NCBI RefSeq assembly: GCF_000308435.1 | Contig: NZ_BAFR01000170.1 | Location: 23,583-87,582 of the forward strand | Direction of reading: 5' to 3' | DNA length: 64,000 nt | DNA from: Nocardia araoensis NBRC 100135 | GTDB taxonomy: Bacteria > Actinomycetota > Actinomycetes > Mycobacteriales > Mycobacteriaceae | Part shown: in pieces, positions 43,966-53,532 of the stretch | Position numbering within the stretch: position 1 is the stretch's first letter | Layout: each line of letters begins with the position of its first letter | Program-made: the position numbers and the translations under genes | Notes under the pieces: generated by a model | The model's input: the letters and a program-made list of their open reading frames with translations, nothing else | The model's database searches: none | Told to the model about the DNA's origin: nothing

Positions 43966-44634
43966 GTGGTGACCCGTACCGTCAGCGGCACCTACCGCGG
44001 AGCCTCCACGGCCGAGCGCCGTGAGGACCGGCGCAGGCGGTTGCTCGACGCCGCCCTCGACATCATCGGCACGCAAGGACTGTCGGCGTTGACCGTGCGC
44101 GGGGTGTGCGAACAGGCCAAGGTCGGCCCGCGGTTCTTCTACGAGGCATTTCCCGACCGCGACGCACTGGCCTCCGGTGTGCTTGTGGAGATCCAGCAGG
44201 CGGCGCTGGACCGGGCGAAGGCCGCGATCGCCGAGACCACGGGCACGCCCGCCGACCGGATCCGCGCCGGAGTCGCGGCCCTCATCGTCGAACTCACCGA
44301 CGATCCGCGGCGCGCGAAAGTGGCTTTCGCCCAGACCTATGGCGACGAGGCGCTCATGCGCAGCCGGTTCGCGGGCATGCGCCAGGTCGCCGACGTCATC
44401 ATCGAGCAGACCCGCCTGGTGCTCGAGCTGCCGGAAGGGCAGGACACCGCGATCGCCGCGACCTCTCAGCTGATCACCGGCGGAGCGGCGGAACTGGTCC
44501 TCGTCTGGCTGGACGGAGGGCTCGATGTCGACCGGGACGGGCTGATCGCGCTGCTGGCCGACTTCACCGTGGCGATGCTGGACCGGCTGCCCGCGGTCGC
44601 CGGACGACTGTCCGGCGTCACACCAGATTCCTGA
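43966..44634 (+). CDS. TetR-family repressor of the P450 genes
   Basis: A 222-residue regulator. Helix-turn-helix at about residues 25-70 (LLDAALDIIGTQGLSALTV, then FFYEAFPDRDALA). Start GTG 43966 or 43969. By position it should bind the 32-bp palindrome and repress P450-ferredoxin. Its 3' end overlaps the next, convergent tetR by 17 bp. Confidence 0.87.
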   Translation: MVTRTVSGTYRGASTAERREDRRRRLLDAALDIIGTQGLSALTVRGVCEQAKVGPRFFYEAFPDRDALASGVLVEIQQAALDRAKAAIAETTGTPADRIRAGVAALIVELTDDPRRAKVAFAQTYGDEALMRSRFAGMRQVADVIIEQTRLVLELPEGQDTAIAATSQLITGGAAELVLVWLDGGLDVDRDGLIALLADFTVAMLDRLPAVAGRLSGVTPDS

Positions 44635-45244
44635 TCAGCGACGACATCAGCGGCTCGCGCAGCCCGGGCAGCGCGGCGAAGTCACCGGCGACGACGCGGT
44701 TGGTCGCCAGCGAGACGACCGCGCCGATCACCGCTTCACCCGCCAGCCGCTGATGCGGCCGGGTCGCGCCGAGCGCCTCGGCGAATCCGTCCACCAGAGC
44801 GGCCTGGGTGGCCAGCCGCCGCTGGAGCACCGGCCTTCCCGCCGCGTACGCCTCTACCAGGAAAACCTTCGCCACCTGCGGCTCCTGCGCCAGGGTGGAG
44901 AAATACGCTTCGAGTGCGCGATCTATCCGCTCGACCGGCGTGCCCTCGGCCGCGAGCGCGCGGGCGATCCTGGTCATCACGATCTCCACGGCCATGTCGT
45001 AGGCGGCGAGGAAGCACGCCTCCTTGTTCGCGAAGTGCTGGTAGAAGGTCATCCGGGACACCTCGGCCCGCTTCAGCACATCCGCTACCGTCGCCGCCGC
45101 GTAGCCCTTGTCCGCCGCCGCCTCGATCATCGCCACCAGCATGCGGGCCCGCTGCGCGGCCACCACCTCTTCCGGTGCGATCCCGTGATTGCCGCCGTGC
45201 AGTTTCCCGCCCGCCCGAGCCTTCAGCAACGATCCTCGCTCCAC
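44618..45244 (-). CDS. TetR-family regulator
   Basis: 208 residues, helix-turn-helix at about 30-75 (AAADKGYAAATVADVLKRA; RMTFYQHFANKEACFLAAYD). The TFYQHFANKEACF form is similar to the regulator at 26278. Start 45244. No clear operator noted; the target may be the exported-protein gene downstream of its promoter. Confidence 0.82.
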   Translation of the reverse strand: MERGSLLKARAGGKLHGGNHGIAPEEVVAAQRARMLVAMIEAAADKGYAAATVADVLKRAEVSRMTFYQHFANKEACFLAAYDMAVEIVMTRIARALAAEGTPVERIDRALEAYFSTLAQEPQVAKVFLVEAYAAGRPVLQRRLATQAALVDGFAEALGATRPHQRLAGEAVIGAVVSLATNRVVAGDFAALPGLREPLMSSLIRNLV

Positions 45245-45390
45245 GTTCCGATGCTAAGCGTGCGCACACCGGTCGCGTGCCGGGTCGACACACGACGACG
45301 TGCCGGGCAATCGAACCGCGAACGCAGGCGAACGGGGCACAATGACCGTCCGAGAGTGCTCGATTCGACGAAGAAGGAGCGTGATCGACA

Positions 45391-45837
45391 GTGCGAAGCA
45401 GGCAGTTGGTCGGACGAAGCGCCCTGGTCGCGGCGCTGTGCATCGGCGGGTTCGCGGCGTCGGAGGGTCCGGTGACCGCGGAGGAACCCGCATTCGTGAA
45501 CATCGGAGTCATCCACACCTTCGGCGACACCTGCTACGGCGAAGGCCGAGCGGGCGTCTCCTCCCCGAGCGGGACGCCGGGCGTGGCCCGTTTCGGCATC
45601 AGCTTCGTCAGCAACACCCCCATGGGCATGCCGTGCACCTTCATGGCGTTCGCCAACTGGCGCAACCTCGACACCGGCGCCGCGGGCACGGTGGCCGTAC
45701 CCGTCAGCGACCCGGGGAACCGGCCGCCCGCCACCGTCTTCGCCGCCTTGCCCACCGGTCCTGGCCGAGTGCGGGTCGACGTGACCACCGACTATCCGCA
45801 CGTCTCGGCTCCGCCGGTCGAGATACGGATCAGTTGA
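45391..45837 (+). CDS. small secreted protein of unknown function
   Basis: 148 residues with a signal peptide (basic start, hydrophobic 9-25, likely cleavage after ASEGPVTA near 30). The mature part is a beta-rich 118-residue domain with two cysteines (DTCYG and GMPCTF) likely forming a disulfide. No family recognised. Start GTG 45391 with AAGGAG about 14 bp upstream. Confidence 0.65.
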   Translation: MRSRQLVGRSALVAALCIGGFAASEGPVTAEEPAFVNIGVIHTFGDTCYGEGRAGVSSPSGTPGVARFGISFVSNTPMGMPCTFMAFANWRNLDTGAAGTVAVPVSDPGNRPPATVFAALPTGPGRVRVDVTTDYPHVSAPPVEIRIS

Positions 45838-45946
45838 GTCGCGGTTCCGCCGACCTCACCCGATATCGCTGGCGCCGCCGCGGTCTCGACCAGTAGGCTG
45901 CCTGTCGAGCGCCTGGGGACGGCGCAAACGCGAGGGGGGAACTCGG

Positions 45947-46345
45947 ATGACCAACGCGACCTATTTCGCGCGAATACTGGCCGCCTGCGCCATCGCCGGT
46001 GCGTTGGCTACCTCGGCATGCGGCGGCGGATCGGGCCCGAAGCACCCCGCGCACCCGATCCCGTCAGCCCTCCCTGCGCCCACTTCCAGCAGCCAGGCGA
46101 TCAGCAGCCAGAACATGGGCTACCTGTGGCCGCTCACCGTCGATCACGGCACGCTGGAATGCCGCCCTGGTGACCAGGCCGTGTTCATCGCCCCCGACGC
46201 CACCGTCTACGCCTTGAACGACAACGCCGCCAATGCCGGATTCGCCGACATCGAACCGCTTCGCGCCACCGGTGCAGGCGGCGACAAGATCAGTCTCGGA
46301 GCCCTGCGCAGCAAAACCCTCGGACTCTGCCACCTGCCCGGCTGA
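45947..46345 (+). CDS. lipoprotein with DUF2511-like domain
   Basis: 132 residues. Lipobox LATSAC with Cys at about 25, then a Pro/Ser-rich linker, then a DUF2511-like (YebY type) domain: WPLTVDHGTLECRPG and AVFIAP and a C-terminal Cys. Outer face of the membrane; role unknown. Confidence 0.78.
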   Translation: MTNATYFARILAACAIAGALATSACGGGSGPKHPAHPIPSALPAPTSSSQAISSQNMGYLWPLTVDHGTLECRPGDQAVFIAPDATVYALNDNAANAGFADIEPLRATGAGGDKISLGALRSKTLGLCHLPG

Positions 46346-46567
46346 CGATCCTCGCTTGTTCTGCCCGCACAGCATGGCTCGATGCAGGAGCATTTCCGCC
46401 GATCCACGCGGGTGATGCCGATGCGCGGGCAGCGCCCGGCTCCTAGACTGGGGAACTGCGGCACGGTCGACCGCCGAAGCGCCACGGCGATTCCGCGATC
46501 GGCACAACACGAAGTCCCGATCCAGCAAAGGGCCATCACTACGGCCCATCCCGATGGAGGAGGGCGC

Positions 46568-47098
46568 ATGCCCGATTCGTTCCACATGCGCGTCTGTCTG
46601 CTCGGCCAGGGCTGCGTCTGCCCGACGGTCACCCTGTTCCTCGCCCCGGAGCCACTGATCCCCGGCGGCAACATGCTGCATCTGCTCGAACAAACCCCGA
46701 TCGCCGATGACACCGGGACGCCGACCGTCGATCCCGAGCTGATCGATCTGGTCGAGACCGAGCCCGCCGGGCCGGCTCTGCGCGCCGAAGTCCACGAATT
46801 CCACTCCGGTCGCCCCGACCCGCACCGGATCCACGACATCCTGCACGATCACCAGATCACCGACGCCGCGCCGATGGGCCTGGATGTCAGCGATCCCAGC
46901 GAACTCACCCGCCTGGCCATGCTCCCCGAACATTCCATCGGCTACCGCCGCATCGACGACTTCCAGCAAGAAGCGACCGCCCGCGCCATGCTCGCGGTCT
47001 ATCGCCTCTTCGAAGTCGATCAGCGAGTCCGCCTGATGTACCACGGTTTCGCCGACCCTGACACGGGCTGGTTCGCGCTGCGGACCGCCACCGCCTGA
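46568..47098 (+). CDS. hypothetical protein
   Basis: 176 residues, no signal peptide, no family recognised. Acidic and His-rich in the middle (DPHRIHDILHDHQI), and a helical C-terminus with RAMLAVYRLFEVDQRVRL. Start ATG 46568 has a strong GGAGGAGGG site. Confidence 0.6.
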   Translation: MPDSFHMRVCLLGQGCVCPTVTLFLAPEPLIPGGNMLHLLEQTPIADDTGTPTVDPELIDLVETEPAGPALRAEVHEFHSGRPDPHRIHDILHDHQITDAAPMGLDVSDPSELTRLAMLPEHSIGYRRIDDFQQEATARAMLAVYRLFEVDQRVRLMYHGFADPDTGWFALRTATA

Positions 47099-47695
47099 AC
47101 GTTCGCAGAGCAGGCGACACGCCGCAGCGCGCACGAACCCTATAGCGGCGCCTGCGCAGCCGGACCCGGCCAACGACTGGCGCACAAAGGATGTGGCCGT
47201 TCAGTACGTGTCACAGTTCCGGCCGTGCGCGCTGACGGGTGATGTGGTCGGAACTGTGCCACACCCGAGCTGCGGTCACACACACGCGGCAAGCACCTCC
47301 GCGGAAGCGCGTGAGCGGCAGCCCTTCTCCCCGCGCGGAGCGGATCCGGACCACGGCCACAGGTGATCTCGGCCTCGACACCGGTCAGACCTTCCCAGGG
47401 CACTTTGTGGAGCGGATCACCAAGACCCGGCTCCGAGTGGTACCTCGACGTACCCCTTGGTAGGTTTCGGCTTGTTCGCGCAGCGTCGCGCACCACCCTT
47501 CGACTCGCGAAACCTTCCTTCGATCCACAGTTGTGCGTCTCTTCCGTCCTGGAAGAAGGCGGAAATCGTCGTACCCGCCCAGCCGATCCAGCGGTCGTCC
47601 TCGACGGCCGAGTCGGCGGCGGCGCCACCCCTCATGCTGCTCACCCTGCTCGCCGCAGGCGTGGCCGTCCTGTCCCATCAAGCCTTGGAGAACCG
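47099..47695. other. 597-bp intergenic region with a long inverted repeat
   Basis: Contains the 10-bp inverted repeat CACAGTTCCG (47212-47221) / CGGAACTGTG (47249-47258). A small frame ending in a hydrophobic stretch (ATG 47634, LLTLLAAGVAVLS) stops at 47702, overlapping the HAD start; it could be a leader peptide but has no other support. Confidence 0.4.
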
Positions 47696-48340
47696 GTGGT
47701 AACCGCACTACCTCACCAGCCCGCGGAACTCGACGCGGTCATCTTCGACTACAACGGCGTCATCGGCCTGCAGCCCACGGTTCCCATGTGGAGCAAGCTC
47801 GCCGAACTCGCCGGATGGCCCGCAGACCAGCTCGGACTCTTCCAAAATGCGTTCTGGAGCGCCCGCGAACCCTACGATTCCGGCGAGTCCGACGACGCGC
47901 ACTTCTGGACCACCGTGCTCGGCCACCGCCCGGATCCGGAACTGCTCACCCGGTTGCGTGCAGTCGACACCTCGCTGTGGACCCGAACCGACGACCGCGT
48001 CGTCAACCTGCTCCACCATGCCCGGCGAGCGAATCTCCCAATGGTGCTGCTGTCCAACGCACCCCATCCGGTCAGCGACGCCCTCGACACTTTGCCCTGG
48101 CGCACGCTGATGACCGACGCCCTCTACTCGGCCCGCCTCGGCATGAACAAACCCCACCCCGACACCTACCGAAACGCGCTCGCCGCCACCGGAGTCCGCG
48201 ACCCCGGCCGCGTCCTCTTCGTCGACGACCGCGCCGACAACTGTCAAGCCGCCGCCGGCCTCGGCCTGCGCACTCTCCACTACACCGGCTCACCCGGCGA
48301 TATCGAGGCACACCTGCGCCTCACCACCATCGCGGCGTAG
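47696..48340 (+). CDS. HAD-family hydrolase
   Basis: 214 residues, HAD subfamily I. Motif I FDYNGVIG (nucleophile Asp; the usual second Asp is Asn), motif II LLSNAPHP, motif III Lys in GMNKPHPDTY, motif IV FVDDRADN. The missing second Asp suggests altered or weak phosphatase activity. GTG 47696 with GGAG upstream. Last gene before the low-GC locus. Confidence 0.82.
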   Translation: MVTALPHQPAELDAVIFDYNGVIGLQPTVPMWSKLAELAGWPADQLGLFQNAFWSAREPYDSGESDDAHFWTTVLGHRPDPELLTRLRAVDTSLWTRTDDRVVNLLHHARRANLPMVLLSNAPHPVSDALDTLPWRTLMTDALYSARLGMNKPHPDTYRNALAATGVRDPGRVLFVDDRADNCQAAAGLGLRTLHYTGSPGDIEAHLRLTTIAA

Positions 48341-48712
48341 GTACCCGCGAGTCGTCACAGAACTTGCGGATGTCGGCGGACACCAGCGGTGGACACAGAA
48401 CCGGGCCGGACGCTCGGCTGGTATCCCAGTCGAGCGGCCGGCGTGGGCGATCCGTTCGGCCGCCATCGCCCGAGGCTCATCCACGACCCGACCGAATCTA
48501 CTTTCGAAGCCGCCACCCGCCGGAACAGAGTTTCGGCCCCTGCCCCTCAGCCATATCGAGTATCGCCCTCCCGAATCGACGCGACCTCTAGGGCGATCAG
48601 GCATGAACGGTCCCGACCTACGTCGGTGAGACAGGTAAAATTCTCAAGAGTCATCGCGACCAGCGCAGGGCCGACTTGCGGCTCTATCGACTGCTTCTCA
48701 TGGGGGAACGAT
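48341..48712. other. intergenic region, left edge of the RiPP-like locus
   Basis: About 370 bp with no supported gene; the base composition begins to fall toward AT around 48.6 kb. Confidence 0.4.
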
Positions 48713-49609
48713 TTGACCGAGGATTGCCAGCAGGCCAGAGCACAGCACGGCGGGTACCTGAATCCGGTCGGCGAATATAGAGCAGTTCACCGTCATACCA
48801 TTACAACAGGTTGTCCAGGAACCGACGATTATCGCATTCTGCGTTATGCCGTGGCTTTGCCGCGCACACTCCGTCGCCCCTGGCTTGTCGTCAATCTACA
48901 CGGGATGGTGACACGGCCGGCGTACCAACCTCCGATATACGGCAGGTTTACTTCCTCCGCGCAACTCGGCGCGATCATCGTCTTCGTTTCCGACCCGATT
49001 CTGGAAATGCATCCCGAGGCGAGAATCGGGTGGTTTCTACAAGCCGAGTACTTGGCTGACGACTTGGTGCGCGTAGTCCACGACTTGATCGTCGAGCACC
49101 GCTTGGATGGGATAGTTTGGAATGGCTGGTCAGCAGGCGGTTATGCGGCGGTACGGTTCGCGTCGAGGACCTGCGACCTGGCCCCGACCATGGCCTTCTC
49201 CTACGCACCTCAGAACAGCCCGGAGCACCTCACCTGGTGGGCGAACTACTACGCATCACTGTCGAGCTCAGCACAGTTCGACCCATATTGTGAGTTGGCG
49301 GCCGCGACCGGTTCACCCCGAAAGCTGCCTCGGGACCTGTCTTCCCTTCTTCACGAGGAGTCGGACTACTACAATAGATTCGCAGTCTCGATTCGCGTGA
49401 ATAATCGAGACATGACTCATCTCGCTCACCATCTGCGACCGATAATCAAATCTGCTCCGCAGGCACGGAACCTCGACTGGGCGGTGCTCAACAATGGACT
49501 GGGGCACGGGGAGGAGAGTAACGATACCTTCTGGAAAGAGTTTCGCGACGCCACCGACAAATGGACATCCGGCAACTACTCACCCGCGTTGGCACGAAGC
49601 GCGGTTTGA
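48713..49609 (+). CDS. alpha/beta-fold serine hydrolase of the RiPP-like locus
   Basis: 298 residues. The oxyanion region is LVVNLHGMVT (about residue 66), and the nucleophile elbow GWSAGGYAA near 143; the catalytic His is probably GLGHGE near 262. It may act as a peptidase on the leader or as an esterase. TTG 48713 with GGGGGA upstream; the longer open frame is not convincing. Lower GC than the flanking genes. Its stop abuts the stop of the membrane protein gene. Confidence 0.7.
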   Translation: MTEDCQQARAQHGGYLNPVGEYRAVHRHTITTGCPGTDDYRILRYAVALPRTLRRPWLVVNLHGMVTRPAYQPPIYGRFTSSAQLGAIIVFVSDPILEMHPEARIGWFLQAEYLADDLVRVVHDLIVEHRLDGIVWNGWSAGGYAAVRFASRTCDLAPTMAFSYAPQNSPEHLTWWANYYASLSSSAQFDPYCELAAATGSPRKLPRDLSSLLHEESDYYNRFAVSIRVNNRDMTHLAHHLRPIIKSAPQARNLDWAVLNNGLGHGEESNDTFWKEFRDATDKWTSGNYSPALARSAV

Positions 49610-51007
49610 TCAGCCCATGACAGGCAGTGCGAGTTCCGCCGGAACCAGCGGAGGAAAAAGCTGGCATTGCGCCCTCGTCGTTGACAAGTCCACCCACTCC
49701 GGCCCGTCGGACTCCGCCCTCAACACCATCCGGCCGCGGTCCGGGTCGGGTACCGCCCTGCATGCAAGGAGAGTAGCGCCATGCCGACGGAAAAGCTTGG
49801 CAAGGCTCACCGCGGTGGAGATATGGACGACAAACTCTCCCGATGTCGCCGATTTGATGAACTGGATCGGAACCACCGTGAAGAGGGAAATCGGAATCTT
49901 GTTCGGTAGCCGCAAAAAGAAGTATTTTGGCTCGAGTAACGGTCGAGGAGCCAGAAATATCCATGCATCGCCATACGGGCGCAAATTGGACAGCATGGCG
50001 AAAGCGAACTCCATGCGGGCTCCGACCAGAACGGCCCCGAGCGTCCCCGCCAGAACAGCGAAGAATACCGGATAAGCCATCTTCACGAACGTCATATTTT
50101 CAACGGTCACGATCGCAGCGGCGGAGGCCAGTCCGAAATAGACGGCCGAAACAATCTCGTTGACCAATCCAGCTCGCCTGCTTCTGTACTGCCAGGTGCA
50201 TTGCCAAAGAGCCGTGGAGAGGCCGACGCACAGCAAATACAACAAGATCGACAGGCCATTCCCCGCCAGTCCGGAGATCACGTCCGAGATAGATGCCGAT
50301 TCGGCAAGCAGGATCAGCACGAGCCAGATGCTCACAGCAACCGAAGTGAACTCCCAATTGCCGGAAATGCCGAAAAAGAAATGTAGAACCAGCCCGGTCA
50401 CAAGACAAAAAACCAGGTGAACACCGACCATAATCATCGCTGCCAGAGAAATCTCCATAGCCGGGATCACGAACATGGCACCGATATGGACCGTTCTGCG
50501 TACCCACTCGGGGGTACGCGAAAGATATTCGCTGTTCCGGCTGAAATTGAGATCGACCAGCTTCTTCCCAACGCTGTTCGGGCCGAACATATAGGCTCGG
50601 TTCATCTTGGCGATACCCGCAGCCGCATACAGAGCGGCCAGCACGGCACTGATCGCACTCGCCGCCGACGCCCCGTCATCAACGAAGACGAGCACCATAA
50701 TGGTCACGACCACGAGGAACGAATGGTTGGATATCCGTAGGTTCTTACAGAGGAGCCATACGGCTATCAGAAGGCAAACGAGACAAGATTGCAGAACCGG
50801 AAACGCACCTGCCAGCAGCAGGGTCGCACTTACTCCGATGGGCGCGCACACATTACCAGCGAATACCAACCAGCGTGGGAGAGTCATCGCGAAAACCGGT
50901 GAGAAATTCCAGGACAACGCTCGACGGTCCAGCATCAAATACTTCGTCACTGCGAACCAATTGATCGGTATGGATACAATGAACGCAGCGTTCATCGCCG
51001 TCACCAT
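49610..51007 (-). CDS. polytopic membrane protein of the RiPP-like operon
   Basis: 465 residues with about 8-10 hydrophobic helices over residues 1-330 and a soluble C-terminal part of about 130. The AALYAAAGIAKMNRAYMFGP stretch resembles the HTTM/SdpB-like, vitamin K carboxylase-related membrane family; this is a weak match. It starts 6 bp after ycaO and is the last gene of the operon. It could be an immunity or modifying protein, or an exporter partner. Confidence 0.6.
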   Translation of the reverse strand: MVTAMNAAFIVSIPINWFAVTKYLMLDRRALSWNFSPVFAMTLPRWLVFAGNVCAPIGVSATLLLAGAFPVLQSCLVCLLIAVWLLCKNLRISNHSFLVVVTIMVLVFVDDGASAASAISAVLAALYAAAGIAKMNRAYMFGPNSVGKKLVDLNFSRNSEYLSRTPEWVRRTVHIGAMFVIPAMEISLAAMIMVGVHLVFCLVTGLVLHFFFGISGNWEFTSVAVSIWLVLILLAESASISDVISGLAGNGLSILLYLLCVGLSTALWQCTWQYRSRRAGLVNEIVSAVYFGLASAAAIVTVENMTFVKMAYPVFFAVLAGTLGAVLVGARMEFAFAMLSNLRPYGDAWIFLAPRPLLEPKYFFLRLPNKIPISLFTVVPIQFIKSATSGEFVVHISTAVSLAKLFRRHGATLLACRAVPDPDRGRMVLRAESDGPEWVDLSTTRAQCQLFPPLVPAELALPVMG

Positions 51008-51013
51008 GGTCTG

Positions 51014-52222
51014 CTACCCCGCTTCGGCGATCAGCGCCTGCCCTCGCCCTGGGATCCCGCCGCGGCGATCTGCCGCAGTCCCCGGAACGAGCAGCTTGAC
51101 GACAGCCAAGTCCCCGCTGAAATCGGGGTGCGTTATGTCCAGATAGATCGGCTCGTGTCCGGTTACCGCCTCCGCTCGACGTGCCGCCACCAGGAGATCC
51201 GTCGTGATGCAGTCGGAATCGATCGGGTCGAAATCCAGCTCGTTCATTGCTTCGCCGATAGACCGCAGCTCGCGCACCTCCCGCATCGTGCTTCCATTTT
51301 GCAACCTCTCCCATATCGGGATGACCGGCAGGTCGTCCCGGGTTCCAGCTATACCGGTCAATCTGGTCTGTGCGGCTTCGGTCAGTGCGCGAGTGACCGC
51401 GATAGCCCAGTCCCCGTGCGCACCGGCACCTGAGCACTCGACGGGATACTCAGGAGAAAATACGGCCGCGACGAAGGTCGGCACCCCGAATCTCGAACAG
51501 ATCGCGTCGAGCTCCACATCCCAGCCGGCATCTAGCATCCGACCAATGAGGGTTTTGCAGTAAGTATGGTCGATCGACTGCAGGTCGATCGGGATTCGGC
51601 GGGATGACGCGCGGCCGATGGATGCGCTGCTATCCCTCTCGAATACCTCGTAAATTGCATGGAGCGCCGCCTCGGCGGCGGTGTTCCCGGAGGCCAGGCC
51701 CGAGCTCGTCTCTCTGAAAGGGTTCATCCTGAAGTCGCACCGAGCAAAACTGATGTCGACCAGGCCGCGAGGCGCCGGAACAGTATTGCCGGAAAGAATT
51801 CCTGCGGCAGGGTAGAATGCGATGACCTCATCTTTCACGAGGGGACGCCGAAGATGGCTACCGAATTCCGATATTGTGGCATATGGCAAATCGCTGCCCG
51901 AATGCGATCCGTATTCGATCGGCAACCGGATATTCTCGGCATGCCAGGTCTCCAATGACTCCATCGCTGCTGATATCTTCGCCAGCGTGCGCGTCGCTCC
52001 CTTGCCTTGCGACACAGCGAGCGATTCCGAGAGCGGTCGCACCGCCATAGCCACCGGAATTCGAACATAGTCGAGGTCGGTGACGTCCGCCACACGGGTG
52101 ATCCCGGCACCTTCCAAGTATGGCTGAATTCGTCGCCAGGTTTCCTCCCCGCTCCGGGCTCTCGCCGTGCCGTCCATTCTCACCTTCGCAGCAGGGGCGG
52201 GCAGTTCAATCGGCGTTCGCAT
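51014..52222 (-). CDS. YcaO-domain peptide-modifying ATPase
   Basis: 402 residues. ATP-binding motifs of YcaO proteins are present: SQGKGATRTLAKISAAMES (about residues 70-90) with ESLETW, and GNTAAEAALHAIYEVFERD near 182, then VTRALTEAAQTRL near 275. YcaO enzymes phosphorylate a backbone amide to make azolines, thioamides or amidines. No E1-like or ocin-ThiF partner is present, while a TfuA-like protein is, which points to thioamidation. ATG 52222 overlaps the tfuA stop by 17 bp. Confidence 0.88.
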   Translation of the reverse strand: MRTPIELPAPAAKVRMDGTARARSGEETWRRIQPYLEGAGITRVADVTDLDYVRIPVAMAVRPLSESLAVSQGKGATRTLAKISAAMESLETWHAENIRLPIEYGSHSGSDLPYATISEFGSHLRRPLVKDEVIAFYPAAGILSGNTVPAPRGLVDISFARCDFRMNPFRETSSGLASGNTAAEAALHAIYEVFERDSSASIGRASSRRIPIDLQSIDHTYCKTLIGRMLDAGWDVELDAICSRFGVPTFVAAVFSPEYPVECSGAGAHGDWAIAVTRALTEAAQTRLTGIAGTRDDLPVIPIWERLQNGSTMREVRELRSIGEAMNELDFDPIDSDCITTDLLVAARRAEAVTGHEPIYLDITHPDFSGDLAVVKLLVPGTAADRRGGIPGRGQALIAEAG

Positions 52223-53447
52223 CAACGAGTCCCCGTGTTATCTCATAGTGGCTGAAGATGAATCGCCGCAGGGCTCGTCGGGCGTGGTTCATGCTCACGA
52301 AACCACGCCGGTATGCCCTCTCCTCCAAGGATCCGGACTCCCACCACAGCTCATTCAGCAATCCATCTGCTATCTCTATACGAAGCGACCGGTGCGCGGA
52401 GACACTCCCGTTCGCCACGTTATTCTCGGCAGCTTGCACATATGCCCTGTGCTGTGACGATTCCAGCGATAACAAGATCGCCAGACCAGCGCCGTCGGCG
52501 AGCACGTATCTCGGTTGAAAGACTTGCGGAGCAACATCGATCGACGATGTCCTGGAAACTGAGAACACTCGCTCGTCGAGCGCCTTGCCAGGTGACATGT
52601 CATACGGATGCTCCGAAGCATATGCCAGATACTTCCGCCAGACTTCCGGGAATCGCGGCATATACAGCTGCTGAAACTCTACTCTTGCCAGGATCTCACC
52701 GCCGCCGACGCCGGCATTCTGCCACTGGTAATAATATGGCGTTCGCCAGAAAGCACCTGACAGAGCAGCGTCACATTCGAAGTGGCGAGTCGTGAAGTGC
52801 GCATGCTTCATAGCGGCGATCGCGTCGAGTTTCTTTATGTCGTGCTCGGGCCGCAACCTGCGGCCGGGCATGAACTCGTCGGCAACATCTCGCCCCAAAG
52901 CGTTTGCGATCGCCATATACAAACCGGCCCAGGATCGTTCTGCGTAGAAGATATCCTGGGCAATCTCAATGATGCGTTCGGCATCATGGGGAGCGATCCG
53001 GAGGTCACCGCTTCCCAGCGCATATCTAATGTTCACGAGGGGAACCGTCAACGGTCGCCAAGAGTTTTCCTCGTCAGCGTGCGCCACAGCGACCTCGGCA
53101 TCTGAGTCGATGATCTGCGTCCGGTACCACTCACCGACGACACCGACGACCTCCATGCCGAATCGGTGCAGTTCACTGCCGCGGATGGCGCCGATACTGC
53201 TCGCTCCGATCAGCCGGACACCCGAACTCAGCGCATGTAGATATTCCTTGTGCCGCAACGCCGGATTCTGATGGTACAAACCGTCGATCACGACAATTGT
53301 GTCATCAGCATTCAGCCGTGTTCCAAATATATCGCCGTGTTTTATCGGAGGTTTCAGAAGAGTGCTGGTACCGTATTCTTTGTCGAACGAGGCTACGTCC
53401 GCCCGCGTCAAAGTCGGCCCAGCATGAACAGTGACAATTCCCCCCAT
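52206..53447 (-). CDS. TfuA-like protein
   Basis: 413 residues. The core matches the TfuA family: VVIDGLYHQNPALRHKEYL, then GASSIGAIRGSELHRFGM and GVVGEWYR with the acidic SDAEVAVAHADEE. TfuA proteins accompany YcaO enzymes in thioamide formation (for example in thioamitide clusters and methanogen McrA modification). The C-terminal 170 residues extend beyond the usual core and are not recognised. ATG 53447 with GGGTGGG upstream. Coupled to ycaO. Confidence 0.82.
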   Translation of the reverse strand: MGGIVTVHAGPTLTRADVASFDKEYGTSTLLKPPIKHGDIFGTRLNADDTIVVIDGLYHQNPALRHKEYLHALSSGVRLIGASSIGAIRGSELHRFGMEVVGVVGEWYRTQIIDSDAEVAVAHADEENSWRPLTVPLVNIRYALGSGDLRIAPHDAERIIEIAQDIFYAERSWAGLYMAIANALGRDVADEFMPGRRLRPEHDIKKLDAIAAMKHAHFTTRHFECDAALSGAFWRTPYYYQWQNAGVGGGEILARVEFQQLYMPRFPEVWRKYLAYASEHPYDMSPGKALDERVFSVSRTSSIDVAPQVFQPRYVLADGAGLAILLSLESSQHRAYVQAAENNVANGSVSAHRSLRIEIADGLLNELWWESGSLEERAYRRGFVSMNHARRALRRFIFSHYEITRGLVDANAD

Positions 53448-53490
53448 GTTTCCCACCCTTGTATGGCCGATGAATATATCCCGGAGGCGC

Positions 53491-53524
53491 GCTGCGGGCG
53501 CTTCGAAAAATGGGCGCCCGCAGC
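53491..53524. terminator. hairpin between precursor gene and tfuA
   Basis: Perfect 11-bp GC-rich stem GCTGCGGGCGC / GCGCCCGCAGC with a 12-base loop, starting 9 bp past the precursor stop and 44 bp before tfuA. Without a T-run it is likely a partial terminator or an mRNA-stabilising 3' hairpin. Confidence 0.7.
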
Positions 53525-53532
53525 ACTGTCAA

